Assembly: GCF_022605725.1 (NCBI RefSeq)
Contig: NC_065550.1
Coordinates: forward strand, 38,099,623 to 38,163,622
DNA from: Anthonomus grandis grandis
Lineage: Eukaryota > Arthropoda > Insecta > Coleoptera > Curculionidae
Reading direction: 5' to 3'
DNA: 64,000 bases
Every line of letters begins with the position of its first letter. The stretch's first letter is position 1. The translations under genes and the position numbers were made by a program. The notes below the pieces were generated by a model, which searched no databases, had not been told where the DNA came from, and was given only the letters and a program-made list of their open reading frames with translations. This document shows, in pieces, positions 23,601 through 36,376 of this stretch.

Positions 23601-26600
23601 TGTACAAAATAATATTGTTCAGGTTAATGACTATATTCTGAAATAACATAGTACTACTTACTATTGAAAAAAAGTAGTCTATTTTCTCAATGAGACCTAC
23701 ATAGATTCAATAATCTAAAGGGAACTACACAAAGTCTCGGTCTCAAAAGTATTTATTAATTCTAACAATAGATTACGCGTGTTTCGCTGTTATTTAGGGC
23801 ATCATCAGACCTTAAAAATCGACAAACTACTAAGTGTGCGTGTATAATGTGACCATAAAGCATGTACTGTTTGTAGTTGATTTTTAAGGTCTGATGATGC
23901 TCTTAATTAGAGTGAAACAAGTGTAACCTATTGTTAGAATTAATAAATAGTTTTGAGAGCGAGACTTTGTGTAGTTCCCTTTAGATTACTACTTACTATT
24001 CACGGTCCGTGACCTCTCTTTGTATTTTTTTTGCTTCATGAGTGACCAATAAACGTTTTTACTACTATTATTATTATTATTTTCTATAAAAATATAATAG
24101 ATATATTTTTGCCAGTAGTCTAACTGGATTCAAAAGAAGATGAATGTGACATTACTAAGAACGAACCCCTAGTTTGAAAATTCCTTAACAATGACATACA
24201 CGTCGATCAGGACACAGAATTCTTAAACAAAAAAATGGACACAAAAACCTCGAAAATTGTCCTCGTATTTTTTTTACAACTTACAGTGTTGCCTAGTATT
24301 GTTTCCACACAAGACCGGAACTCCATACGTGTCCGGATCGATCTTTAGGGCGTCATTGACGCACTTGTAAATCGAAACGTCCGATTCGGTGGAGGATCGG
24401 GTCAATACGGCCGGCGCCAAGTAGAACTCTTCGAAATCCAGCCTAAAAATTAAAATATTAAATTTTTTAAATAAATTTTGAAAAAATTACACTTGCCTCA
24501 CTTGGCATACGTTTTTACTTCTCAGTTTGATGGTGTATTTGCAATTAGTCACGGCGGTATTTAAGTTTTTCGATTCGAAATACGCCTGTTTCTTATCGGA
24601 GGTTTTGACGCAATCGGTGTCATCTGCAACAGGATTTTTTTTTAATTTTCAATTTTTTTTTGGAAAATGTCGACTTACACGAGCAGCATGTAAATAAAGG
24701 TCCGCATTTTCCAGAAGGAGTTCCCCCTGTTAAAAGACATCTTGGTTTGTCCATACAGGTGCCGTAGCGGTTGGTGTCTATTATGCATTGGGTGATTTTT
24801 TGATGTACAGCTAAAGTTGGGCAAAATGTTTGAAATGATTATTTAAAAAAGTTTTTTTTAGGACCTCTGAAATCCTCTGGTACTATTGGAAATGTTGTTT
24901 GAATGTGTTGAGATATGGAGCTTCAAAATTAGGGAAAGTTAAAGTTTTACATTTTTGTCAATCATTCTAGTTAAAAAAGTGGTTTTATTAGCTTAAAAAG
25001 GTCTGGATTTTTTTCCTTTCAGACAGGAAAAAATTAGAAAATTATGTTTTTTCAGGCAGCTGTTAAACAAGAAATTTGAGTAATTTTTTCCAGGCTTTTC
25101 ACTATTTTACCTCGAAACTAAAGTCAGGTTTAAGTCATACCAGGCAGTTAAATCCATTAGCTCTGGCAAAAGGTTAAAACCTGGAAGTTTCGGAAAATTC
25201 ATGGTGAATTTCTTCCAGATAGTTAAAATGATAATATATTTTACAGAAATGTTAAAAAAGATGCCTGGAAGAGTAACAAAGGCCTAGAAAAAAAATCAGC
25301 TTTTATCAATTTCATATTTCTAGGCATTAAAAAAAAGTAAAAGGGTAAATTATTTATTTTCTAGGCAAAAAAAAGAATTAAAAATTAACTTTAACTATTT
25401 GAAATTAACTTCATTTAATGCTAAGAAGAAAACTAAAAAATTAAGATCCTCTGGGGAATAAATATAATTTTTTAAATTCCTGAAATTTTTGTTTCCAGGC
25501 ACTAAAGAAAAAAATAAGCACGATTTTTGTTTCTTTTGGATAAAAGATAGTTTCGGTTTTTTTCAGGCAATATTAAATAGTTAACGTAAATCTTTGATTA
25601 CTTTCGATTTTTTTTTCTTCCTACCTAGAAATTTTTTTATTCCAGACATTTAACGAATATCTAGGCATTAAAAAACCGTGCCTAGAATAAATTATTTATT
25701 TTCTAAGCAAATTAAAAATTAACTATTTGATATTTGCTTATGAAAAAACCTGGAAAATTTCCTAATTAGGAATTATAAATAATTTTTTAAGAGTACTTTT
25801 TTTCCAAGCACTAAAAATAAAATTTAACTTGATTTTTTGTTTCTTCAAGGCAGTTGAATGTTTTCAGTTTTTTGCCAGGCAATATTAAACAGTTAATCAT
25901 TCAGTAATAAGTTAATATACCGATAATTTGCCATTGTTTTTTAAATTTTGTGTCAGATATTAAATGTACTTGCAGGCAAAAATGTGTCAAGAGTACATTG
26001 TGCATTTCCTAAGTTTTTGCTTAAAAAATTAACTTTTACTATTTTAAAATAAAATTCATTTAATGTTGCTTGAAAAAAAATGAGAAAACTTCGATTTCTT
26101 AGATGCCTGAAATTTTTTTTTCCAGATATTAGAAACAAAGGCTAAAATTGATTTATTATTGTCCGATGGCAGTTGAATGTTTCCAGTTTTTTTTCAGGCA
26201 ACAATAAGTAATTAAGGTAAAACTTTTTTTGGTTTATTTCGATTTAAAAAAAATATACTGCCTGAAAAAATGATTATTTTAGATATAAACGCATTTCTAG
26301 GCATTCAAAAAAAATTGCCTAGAGTAAATAATTCATATCCTAGGAAACCAAAAATAAAAAATTCACTTTAAATATCATTTAATATTGCCTGAAAAAAGCT
26401 TGAAAATTTTGATCCCCTAGAGGAATAAGGAAAAAATAATTTTTAAATGCCTGAAATTTTTTTTCCAGGCACTAAACCAGAAAATTAAACTAGATATTTT
26501 ACGTCCTACAATAAATAGTTCAGGTAGAATTTTAATCATTTTTATGAGTAAAAAATAAATAATTTTTGACAGGCAACTTTTTTTTTAAATGCCTGAAATT

Positions 26601-29600
26601 TTTGTTTAAAAACAAGCAAATTAATAATTAATTTTTTTAAGCAGCCAAAATATTTACTTTTTATAGGCAACATTAGAATACCAACATAGAAAATAATTAT
26701 TTGATCTTGGCAAAAAAAAATTTTCACTTATTCTAAGAGGTTAAAGAAGACAAAAATTACATGCCTGGAAAACATGCCTGGTTTTAAGTGCCTGGAAAAG
26801 TTGTCTGAATTGTTAATTCCTTTCGGGTACAAGAAAATGATTTTAAAATCCTGGAAAATTTTTTTAAAATTATATTTTTTATTTCTCCCAGGCAAACTAA
26901 ATATATCGTAAACGTTAAATACCTTTTTCTAAAATGAATTTAGGAGTCTTTTTTACCTAAAAAAATTTTTTTTCCAGACATTAATCGTATTTTCAGGCAT
27001 TAAAAAATATGTCTAGGACAACAAAAAACAAACTTTAACTATTAAAAAAATTAATGCATTTAATGTTACCGCATAAAACCTTATAATAAAAATTTTAACA
27101 AAGAAAATAAAAAAATATTTCTTGCCTGAAAAAATATTTTTGATTCTTTTAAGGTGGTTTAAGGAATTTTTCAGGCAACTTTATAGGCAAAATGCCTGTT
27201 TATTAAAGAAAATAAGAAACCGTTTACCATTTTCTTAAAATTATTTTGCCTCAAAAGAACAATTTTTCATTTACTTCAGACTATTAAAGCAAAAGAAATA
27301 CATGCTAGATACAAAAAAACTGACTTAAGTGCTTGGAAAAAACGTTTAAAAAACAGATCTTTGCTCTTCAGGTAGAAAAAAAATTCCAGGCAATTAATAA
27401 ATAGATAATTTAAATGCCTGATAATTTAAATCGTTTAAGTGCCTAGAAAAACCTTTTAAATGCCTGGAAGTATTATTTTACTTTTTAAGGCGAAAGAAAA
27501 AAAACATTATTTTTTAGATGCCTGAAAACAATTAGTTCTTCTTTTCCAGAAAATAATTTATCATTAATTTTTTATTTGACAGTTGATTATAATTTGTATC
27601 TCAGTTGCCTGGAATAAGAGTTTTCACTTTGAAACTTTTTAAATTGTAGGATAACCATGTTGAATAAGAAACATAAGGTTTTCCTGCCTAAGACGTTTTA
27701 ATAGAGATTTTTCCCAGATATTTTTCAAAAGTTTCATTCATTTTTCAGATAAAAAGTGACTAAGCTATTTAATATTCTGGAAAAACTGCTTGAAAGAGAA
27801 AAATAAAAGGTTTTTTTAGGCAGTTTAAAAATATGAAGTGTGATTTTCCAAGTAGTACCCAAAATAATTCAATTGTTTTTTCCAGACTAATTTAATTCTC
27901 TAACCGCCTGGAACAAATAAAGTTATGTTTTTCCAGACAACTCAGTCATTATTTCAAATTTTCCAGCCAATTTTTACTTTTTTCTAGGCACTTATTAGTT
28001 ATTTATTACACCTTATTGGCAGTTGAATATAATTTGCTCAACTTAACTGTGTGGAATTTATGGTCTCTAATCTATAACTCGTGGTCATTTTTTAAAATTT
28101 ATCCGCAGTTAAATTGATTTTGGTCTTCAACTGCCTGGAATAAGTGAATTTAATTTTTTCAAGCTTTCTACACTTCATGAAACTTTGTTCTTCATTGCCC
28201 GAAATTATTTAAATAATTATGTGTTTTTCAGGCAAATGCAAAAATTTTTAAAAAAATTGTTTTGTGTGAAAATATGTTTTTTTATTTCAGGCATTAAAAA
28301 GAAAATTGTTTATTGTCTCAAAGCGCTTGAAATTTTCCAAGCAACATTAAATAGTTACACTAACATTCTGATTATTTTCCATTTATTTTACTGCCTGGAA
28401 AAATGTTTATTTCAGAAATTTAACGTATTTTTGGACAACCTTTTTTCAAGGCAAACTTATTTTATATGATTGAAATTTCAGGCAGTAAACCAAATTTAAA
28501 AAAAGTTTATTGGTGGCTTCAGATAAAAGGTTGAAACTTTCTAGTTTTTTTCCAGGCAACAGTAAAAAAATTCACGTTAGTATTTCGATTATTTTCCATT
28601 GTTTTTAAATTTTTTTTTCTGTCCGGAAAAATGGGATATCCAGACATTAAATGCGTATCCAGGCACTAAAAAAATGTGTCTAAAAATCGTTTATATTTTA
28701 GGCAAAAAATTAATTTAACTATTTAAAATTAAACTCATTTAATTTTACCCGAAAAAAAAATTGGAAATCGTCGATCCCCTTACCCCCCCTGTAGGTACTA
28801 AAATATTAATTTTTTACATTATTTATATCGTTTTCCAGGCATTAATAAATAATATCTTATTACTTCAAGGCGGTTAAAATTTTCCAGTTTTTTCCAGGCA
28901 ACATTAAATAGTTAAGGTAACTTTTCGATTATTTTTTATTTCTTTTTCGCTGCCTGAAAAGGTGTTACAAGAAAAAACTTTAACAATTGGAAATAAAATT
29001 AATTAAATATTGCTTGAAAAAAAAACTGTAGGTACTAAAAAATAATTTTTTAAATGCCTGGAATTTTTTTTTTCAAACACTAAAGAAAAAAATTTAATTT
29101 CTTGTTTTTTCAAGGCAGTTGAATATTTTCACTTTTTTCCAGGCAATATTGCATTGTTTACAAGGTAAAATTTTAATTATAAACTTAATGCCTGAAAAAT
29201 AAAAAAAAATTTCTAGGCACACCATTTCTTTAAATGCCTGAAATTTCGTCTGTCAGGCATAAAAAAATAAATTCAAAACAAAAGGGGCTTTTGATTACCT
29301 CAGGTAGACAGTTGAAATTTCCCAGGCAACATTTAATTTTTAAGGTAATTCTGTGATTATTTTCCATTTTTTTTATTTTTCACTGGCTGGCAAAATTTTT
29401 AATCCAGATATTAACACATTTCCAGGCATTCAAAAAAGGATAAATAATTTATTTTGTAGGCAAAAATAAATAAAAAATTAACTTTACTTATTTAGAATTA
29501 ATTAATTAAATGTTGCTTGAAAAAATTGGAATTTTTTTTTTGCGACTAAAATATTCCAGTTTATTTTAAAGCAACATTAATTAATTGAGGTAGTCTCTTA

Positions 29601-31359
29601 ATTATTTTTCTATTTTTTTTATAGTAAATTATTTATTTCCTAGGAAAAAAATAATTAATTTTTTTTTTCACTTTCAAAGCCTGAAAAAAAACTGGAAAAA
29701 TTTTGATTTCTTGAAAGTATAAATAATTTTTTAAATTGCCTGGAAAAAACTCTTTTTTTCAAATTTAACTTGATTTATTGTTTTCTCAAGGGAATTAAAC
29801 ATTGGACATATTAATATTATTTTTTTTAAATGGAAAACATCTTTTTCCAGGCACTAAAGAAAAAAAAATTCCACTTTTTTTCAGGCTATTTAATAATAGT
29901 CAAAGTAAAACTTTTTTTTGCCTAGAAAATAAACATTTTTTCCAGGCATTAAAAAAATGTGCCTAGAAGAAATAATTTATTTTCTAAAAAAATTAAGATA
30001 TGTCATAATTTTTTTCAAAGAACTATTATAGTTAAGGTACATTTGTGGTAATTTTTTTGCCTAGAAAATTCTTTTTCCAGGTATTAACGTATTTCTAGGC
30101 ATAGGAAAAATTATTAATCTTTTGTCCAATTAAAGCAAAAGAAAATAACTTTATTATTTAAAATTAAAAGCATTTAAATTTGCCTGAAAAAAGTCATCCA
30201 GAGGAAATTAAAAAAATTTAAAATGCCTGGAAAAACTATTTTTTATTTTTTTCTAAATAGTTGAAATTTTCTAATTGGTTTCAGGCAATAATAAATAGCT
30301 TTACAACAAGCAAACTATATTTTTGTCTAAAAAGTATATAATTTTTTATAGTCAAGTTTCTAGGAAAATGCCTGTAATATAAAAAAATGCCTGTTATAGT
30401 ATATATTTTTTTCAGGCATTTGAAAAATATTTTTTGACTAGGCAAAAAAATAACTATTTTTCTTTATTTTATTCGATTTTTAATATTTCTCAGGTAATTA
30501 AATATATCATGTTAATACCTGTAAAAAACCATTTAAATGCCTAAAAACAATAAGTTTTTTCTTCTAAAAAAATTAAAATATTTTTTTAATTTTTTCCAGG
30601 CAGATGAAATATTTCAGTTTTTTCAGGCAACATTAAATGCAATTATAAATAATTGATTAAAATTTCTTCATCAGCTGCCTGGAATAAGACTTTTAAAATT
30701 GTAGATTTTTTAGACAATTACCTTAAATAAGAAGCCTGAGGTTTTCAATCCTGAAATTTTTTTCCAAGCACTTTTTAAAAGTCTCATTCAATTTTCAGGC
30801 AATATTTTGTGAATAACTTATATTGTTTATAGAAATGTGCACAGAATATTTAGCTTATTAACTGTCTAGAAAAAAATATTATTTAGCTATTATTTCAGCT
30901 TTTTCTAGGCAGTTTATAATCAATTTTATTTTCTCCAGATCTTCATTGGTCATTTTATTATCGTCTTATGAATATAATTTATTCACCTCAACTGTGTGAA
31001 ATTTTTAGACAACTTATGGCCCTAATTTTTTTATTCAAGTCTTCAACTGCCTGGAATAATTTAATTTAATTTTTTTAGACTTTTTATAGACAGTTCTTAC
31101 GTTCATTATACACTTGATTAAATGGTGCTCTGCATTGCCTGGAATTATTTAATTTATTTATTTCAGAGAGTTTAAAAAAAAGTGCCTGAAATAATTAGAT
31201 TTCTATTCTTTCCTTCTTATGCTGAGGAAATGAGATAAAATACATTTTCTACTTACGTAAGTGCCATAATAAAGCAAAAGGATCCTCCACATCGGTTAAA
31301 TCAAAAAACCCCGCACGAACAAAAGAAAAACTAACGAAAAACACGAAAAAACTAAACAT
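17606..31359 (-). CDS. Secreted CUB-domain protein, eight exons, 394 residues
   Basis: Exons: 31359-31257, 24810-24679, 24623-24497, 24442-24285, 18643-18431, 18371-18209, 18147-18002, 17748-17606. Phases match at all junctions; the total is 1185 nt. Residues 1-17 are a signal peptide (MFSFFVFFVSFSFVRA). Residues 43-83 hold a Cys-rich module typical of these insect proteins: Cys43, 53, 59, 70, 76, 77, 83 with YGTCMDKPRC. The CUB part includes NCKYTIKL, VCQVRLDFEEFYLAP, GVPVLCGNN and QHLYIHLNT. A second related half has WKIKFTQLECP, GAIQYYTETHGEIRSF, NNVCGIKFTP and GFVLNYELQA. The protein is probably secreted, with unknown ligand. Intron 3 has a GC donor. Introns 1 (6446 bp) and 4 (5641 bp) are filled with the TGCCTGGAA family; the other introns are 53-95 bp or so. 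A TATA box lies 54 bases before the start codon. Confidence 0.92.
19080..23110. repeat. TGCCTGGAA-family repeats in CUB intron 4
   Basis: TTCCAGGCAGTTGAA-like and TGCCTGGAAAA-like segments recur every 40-100 bp across most of intron 4, with T-runs and AAATTAAATGCAGTTCC spacers. Units are diverged and mixed, except in the 1.12-kb tandem duplication. The main orientation is TTCCAGGCAGTTGAA on the plus strand. Confidence 0.9.
20583..22875 (+). repeat. Tandem duplication, about 1.12-kb unit, two copies
   Basis: The block beginning GGAGTTCCAGGCAGTTGAAT at 20586 recurs at 21716 or so; landmarks such as the 74-codon open frame at 20738 and 21861 are 1123 bp apart. Both copies end in TTGAATAAGCCCAATTATTT (about 21690 and 22865). 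The second copy has a small insertion near 22690-22740. Identity is high, so this is recent relative to the surrounding repeats. Confidence 0.92.
23770..23812 (-). ncRNA. Hammerhead-ribozyme-like motif, copy 2 (inverted)
   Basis: Minus strand: helix I AGGU (23812-23809) with AUCU (23773-23770; one G-U pair), core CUGAUGA (23808-23802), an extra U, GAAA and the UA step. Helix II is degraded (GC/GC around CCUAAAUAACA), and helix III keeps only C-G. Probably inactive, but its core is intact. Confidence 0.55.
23887..23929 (+). ncRNA. Hammerhead-ribozyme-like motif, copy 3
   Basis: Helix I AGGU (23887-23890) with ACCU (23926-23929), all Watson-Crick. Core CUGAUGA 23891-23897, an extra U, helix II GCUCU/AGAGU (23899-23903 with 23909-23913), GAAA 23914-23917, helix III CA/UG with loop AG, then UA 23924-23925. 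Compared with copy 1, helix I has changed on both sides and still pairs. This is the best-formed copy. Confidence 0.7.
24495..24496 (-). other. GC 5' splice site in the CUB gene
   Basis: The exon ends GTGAG and the intron begins GCAAGT on the minus strand. Only this donor gives phase 2, which the next exon (G CTG GAT TTC) needs to encode VRLDFEEF, the conserved CUB core. The neighbouring GT choices (GTGAGG and GTGTAA) are phase 0 and break the frame. AG|GCAAGT is the usual strong consensus for GC-AG introns. Confidence 0.82.
25000..31200. repeat. TGCCTGGAA-family repeats in CUB intron 1
   Basis: The whole 6.4-kb first intron is made of diverged units. Recurring pieces are TTTTTTCCAGGCA, GCCTGAAAAAA, AGGCATTAAAAAA, AACATTAAATAGTTA and AAAATTAACTTTAACTATTT. 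Units with these pieces in the same order recur at roughly 280-330 bp (for example near 25480, 25800, 26150 and 26450), suggesting an older higher-order array. Confidence 0.88.
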
Positions 31360-31412
31360 GTTTAGTCAAAAAACAACATAATTCAACTTAGAGCAATGTA
31401 CCAAGGTCCCAA

Positions 31413-31421
31413 CCTTATATA
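31413..31421 (-). promoter_or_regulatory. TATA box of the CUB gene
   Basis: Minus-strand TATATAAGG lies 54-62 bases before the ATG at 31359. Transcription would start near 31390, giving a 5' UTR of only about 30 bases. The spacing and perfect TATA core make this a credible core promoter. Confidence 0.65.
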
Positions 31422-31900
31422 CACTTTTAAGCACATAATTATTTACTTAACAGTATATATTGTTTTCTACACTTAAGCTTTTAGGCAAATTTCAACTTCA
31501 ACTTGGGATTCTTAACGGTTCTTCGTATCTCAGTCAACAGTCGTTCATCTCGTATTACATTGAGTCAATATGACTTGACAATGGTCCCTAAATGGTTTTA
31601 TTGTTTACTTTTAGAAGAATTTAATCTGAGAAACCGTAAACAGGTATATACAGAGGGTCGGTTAATTTAAATGCCTAAGTGCCAATGTAAACGTGACGAT
31701 GGGGCGAAATAGTGTTTGAACTAATTAGGGAGTTAAGAAGACAAATAAGGTTGTTGGGTTTATTACACGGAAATATAGCGAGAAAATATTAACTTGAAAG
31801 GGTCTTAAAAAAATCAATTTTTCAAGGTACTTTGATATTATTCTTTAAGTTTCACTTTTTTTGAGAAAACTTAATGGATTTTGAGGGCTTTAAACGAGTA
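31422..31900. other. Upstream region of the CUB gene
   Basis: About 480 bases of less repetitive sequence before the repeat field resumes. It includes mixed-composition stretches (31500-31720), likely holding the gene's upstream control elements, but no specific binding site is evident to me. Confidence 0.4.
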
Positions 31901-34900
31901 AATTTAGTTGAAAAAAAATATTAAATTGCTTAAAAAGATTAATTAACTACATAGAAGAAATACGCCTTTTCTACTGCCTGAATTTTTTCCAGGGACGTAA
32001 AATAATTAAAAAAAATTGTTTTATGTTACCTTTAAAAAATAATTAATTTATTGCTTGAATGAAGAAAAAACAATTTTTTCCAGAAACTTTAAGATGAGCT
32101 TCTAAATGTTTTTTAAGTTCCAAATTTTTTTTTTTTTTGACGTAAATCAAGCTTTTGGAAAATTTTAAATTATAGGAATCCTAGAAATTTTTAAAAATAA
32201 TAAATATAGATTTTTTACAGCAGTAAGAAAAAAAATCAAATTGTTCCAGACACTAGAAGTCATTTTTGAAAATACGAACAATTTTACTACCTAGAAGTAA
32301 AAAGGAACAATTTTTTCAGGCACTTAAAACTAATTTACCAAAAGAGTTTAATTTAAGGAAAAAATCAAAATTAAATTATTAGAAATTTAGGGGAATTAAA
32401 AAAAAATATTTAAAAGTTACTTGAAATACTTATATAGAAAAATTATTCATATGCTTAGAAGGAATACAGAATTTAAAATCGATATATTAAAAAAAAAGTC
32501 TTAAAAATTAGGAAACCGTAAGAAAAAAAAACAATGTTTCAGGCAAAATGCAAACATTTTTCAAACTCAAGAAAAGACAAAATAAAGGAAAAACAATTTT
32601 TTTTCCAGCCACTTAAGAACTCACATTTATTTTGAATATTTTGTTAAAAAATGATACAAAAACATTCTTTTAATCACTTTAGAATAATTTTTAGAAACCA
32701 GAAAACCCATTTAATTTTAATTTTTCAAAAAGAAAAAAAACAAATTTTCAGGCACTAAAAAATATTTAATCAAAGTTCCTGGAAGAAATCTATTATTATG
32801 AATTATTTCTTTAAGAATTCCTGGAATAAAAATAAGATGTGCTTAATCCAGGCATTTGAAAGAAATTGATGTTGCCTGAGCAAAAAATTATTTTGTCTTG
32901 TCACTGCCTTAAAAACAAAGAGAAATTCTGGATTTTTAAGTGTTTCAAAGATATTTTCTAAAAAAATCAGACACTTTGAGGCACTTTTAAAATCAATTTT
33001 TCAGTCAAAAAACTGATTGAAAAAACCAAATTTTCAGGCACTAAAAATTTTTTAATTAATCATGTTGTCTGAAAAAAAATATTTAATCGAATGAATAAAA
33101 TTAGGCATTGTTTTAAGTTCCTGGAAGAAATATATTTTTTAAAGAATTTCCTGGAATAAAAATAAGATATGCTTATTCCAGGCATTTGAAAAAAATTGAT
33201 GTTGCCTGAGCAAAAAATTAATTTTGTCTTGTCACTGCCTTAAAAAAAAAAAAAAAGAGAAATTCTGGATTATTGAGTGTTTCAAAGATATTTTCTAAAA
33301 AAATCAGACACCTAGAGGCACTTTTTTTTAAAGCCAACTTTTCAGGCAAAAAACTAATTACAAAAACAACAGAATTAAAAATCAAGAGGTGCGTTAATTT
33401 AATTTGCATTTTCCCTTGCAGAGATTTAAAAAAATCAATAGAGGCATTCAAAAATATGGAGTTTGTGATGTTGCCTGAAAAATCTTCAATTGCCTGGATT
33501 AAAATCAGGGATTTTTTAAATGCCTCAGAGAACTAAAAAAAAAACTTTAGCAGTCCCTGGAATAAGGAAAAACATTTTTTTCCAGGCACTTAACAACTCA
33601 TAATTTTTTTTTTATCATTTTGTTAAAAAAATAAGCAAAAACATTTTTTTAATCACTTTAGAATAATTTATAGGAACCAGAAAACATAAAAAGCCTTTTC
33701 ATTTTCGGAAAGGAAAAAAAAACAAATTTTCAGGCACTAAAAATTTTTTTATTTATCATGTTATCAGAAATTGATGTTGCCTGAGCCAAAAATTAATTTT
33801 GTCACTGCCTTAAAAAAAAAAAGGTATTTTGAATTTTTGAGTGTTTCAAAGAGACACTTTTTTTTAAAACCAATTTTTTAGGCAAAAACCCAATTAGAAA
33901 AACAACAGACTACATTAATAGAAGAATTCAAAAATATTAAATCTGTCATGTTGCCTAAAAACTCTTTAATTGTCTGGAATAAAATCAGGGCTTATTTCAA
34001 GTGCACGGAAGAAATTTAAAAAAACTCTAGCAGTCCCTGGAATAAGGAAAAAACATCTTTATTCCAGACAATTTAAAGAAATTGATGTTGCCTGAAAAGG
34101 GAATTTTTATATAATTACTGCCTAAAAGGGAAGAAAATTTTTTTAGTGCCTGGAATCAAGTATTTAAAAAATCAGACACTTAGAGGCACTTTTTTAAAAC
34201 CACATTTTCAGGCAAAAATTAATTACAAAAACAACAGAATTAAAAATCAAGAGGTGCGTTAATTTAATTTGCATTTTCCTTTGCAGAGACTTAAAAAAAT
34301 CAACAGAGGCATTCAAAAATATTGAGTTTGTGATGTTGCCTGAAAAATCTTCAATTGCCTGGATTAAAATCAGGGATTTTTTAAATGCCTCAGAGAAATA
34401 AAAAAAAAACTCTAACAGTCCCTGGAATAAGGAAAAACATTTTTTTTCCAGGCACTTAACAACTTACAATTTATTTTTTTTAACATTTTGTTAAAAAAGG
34501 AAACAAAAACATTTTTTTAAACACTTTAGAATAATTTTTAGGAACCACAAAACATAAAAAGCCTTTTCATTTTCAGAAAGGAAAAAAAACAAATTTTCAG
34601 GCACTAAAATTTTTTTTATTTATCATGTTGCGTAAAAAACATTTAATCGAATGAAAAAAATCAGGCATGATTTTAAATTCTTGGAAGAAATATATTTTTT
34701 TAAAGAATTTCCTGGAATAAAAATAAGATATGCTTATTCCAGGCAATTGAAAGAAATTGATGTTGCCTGAGGCAAAAATTAATTTTGTCACTGCCTAAAA
34801 AAAAAAGAGGAATTTTAAATTTTTAAGTGTTTCAAAGAGAAACTTAGAGGCATTTTTTTAATACCAATTTTTCAGGCAAAAAACTAATTACAAAAGTTAG

Positions 34901-35960
34901 AATTAAAAATCAAGAGGTGCGTTAATTTAATTTGCATTTTCATTGCAGAGATTTAAAAATAATTAACAGAAGAATTAAAAAATATCAAATCTGTCCTGTT
35001 GCCTAAAAAATCTTTAATTGCCTGGAATAAAATCGGGGATTTTTTCAAGTGCCTGGAAGAAATTAAAAAAAAATTCTAGCAGTCCCTGGAATAAAAAAAA
35101 ACATCTTTATTCCAGACAATTTAAAGAAATTGATGTTGCCTGAAAAAGGAATTAATATAATTACTGCCTAAAAAGGCAGAACATTTTTTTAGTGCCTGGA
35201 ATCAAGTGTTTAAAAAATCAGGCATTTTTTCAGACAAAAATCCTTTTATTGCCTTAGTCTAGAGTTTTCGTCTATCAGCCCGAATAAAAGTTGTAAAACC
35301 CCGATTTTTTAGGCATTTTTTAACGAACTAGATTTCAGGCAAAAATAATAAAAACGCTATTTTAAGGGTCAAAAATTTTTTAAAGCCTAAAAACAATAAT
35401 TTCTTTAACTGTCCGCAATGCAAAGAAAAGACAGAACTGCCTAGAATTTAGTGCCTGGAAGTAAAAAGGAAGTTTTTTTCGAAGACTAAAGCCTAAAAAT
35501 AAAATTAATGAATATAAGTGCCTGGAAGGAAACTATATTTAATTCTAGAAAACTACTTATAAACTCCTTATGGGCAGAAGTCTAAAAGAATTAAAAAATC
35601 ATACCTCTGGAAGAAAACACATACAAAGTCCTTTAAGGGAAAACTAGAAAATTGTTTTTAACTTAAAATACATTTGTATTTCCTAACAAAACTGGAAAGA
35701 AAAAACTTTCAGGCATTTAAAAAATTATTGATGTTGCCTGGAAAAGAGATCCAGGAATTCTATCACTGTTTAAATGGAAAAAATGCGGCAAAAATGGTTT
35801 ATGCATTTTTTGGAGGATTTTCAAAAAAAAACCCAGTTAAAAATATTTGCTTACTTAACTTTCTGAAATAAGAAAGAAATAGTTTTTACAGTGTGAAATA
35901 TGTAAAATTAGGCTTTTTCCAGGCAGTTTTAGTTGCTCCAAATAAATGAATTGATTTTTT
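31900..35960. repeat. TGCCTGGAA-family repeats between CUB and dehydrogenase genes
   Basis: The field holds diverged units with local duplications. Segments reading AAATTGATGTTGCCTGA recur near 32868, 33198, 33770, 34080, 34756 and 35130; AATCAAGAGGTGCGTTAATT recurs at about 33379, 34247 and 34909, with the following TTTGCATTTTCC. Blocks of roughly 870, 660 and 330 bp have been copied within the field. Confidence 0.88.
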
Positions 35961-36376
35961 CAGGTAGTGGCAAACATTTTTTCCTACACCATTTTTATGA
36001 GATAATTATTATAATTAGACTTCAAGTCAGTACAGAAATTTAGGATTTTATTACTGTTTCGTCATCACATGCTTGTAGTAATTATAATTATTAATTTTAA
36101 TTTTCTCTTAATCAATACTTAGTGATACTTTAACTTTAATTTAATTCTTTACTTGTATTTAATATTTATGCATTCAAAAGTACGCGTTTTGCTAATAACT
36201 TATTTAACTTTACATAATTTGCCTTACATCTTTTCCTTTTCCCACCTTTTGTATATTCCTGAACTATACATATCTTTCCTTATATTAAATACGAATTCGA
36301 AAAGAGTGGGAAAAAAGGAGAAGGTCGCTAAGCTGTGAATTAAGTTGCAGTAATTCTGGCATTGACCATTAACCCC
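35961..36376. other. Non-repeat region upstream of the dehydrogenase gene
   Basis: The repeat family stops at about 35960 and ordinary AT-rich sequence leads to the putative promoter. No gene is supported here. Confidence 0.4.

Larger units (their letters stand above)
23666..23986. mobile_element. Inverted-repeat element with two hammerhead-like motifs
   Basis: The 14-bp sequence TACTACTTACTATT occurs at 23652-23665 and again at 23987-24000, flanking the element as a target-site duplication. From about 23711 to 23986 the element is an imperfect palindrome: TAATCTAAAGGGAACTACAC on the left is repeated inverted on the right, and so are TCTCAAAAGTATTTATTAAT and the hammerhead-like segment. The centre is near 23850. 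The duplication length fits target-primed reverse transcription (LINE, SINE or Penelope-like) better than most DNA transposons. Confidence 0.8.
23320..24085 (+). mobile_element. LINE 3' end, interrupted by a small insertion
   Basis: At about 23326-23391 a short frame reads SEDAFKEKFKRYLF and ends at TAA, like the extreme C-terminus of non-LTR reverse transcriptases. It is followed by a 3' UTR-like stretch and ends GACCAATAAACG then (ATT)n at 24061-24080. The 321-bp inverted-repeat element at 23666-23986 splits it. The reverse-transcriptase assignment is tentative because only about 20 residues remain. Confidence 0.55.
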
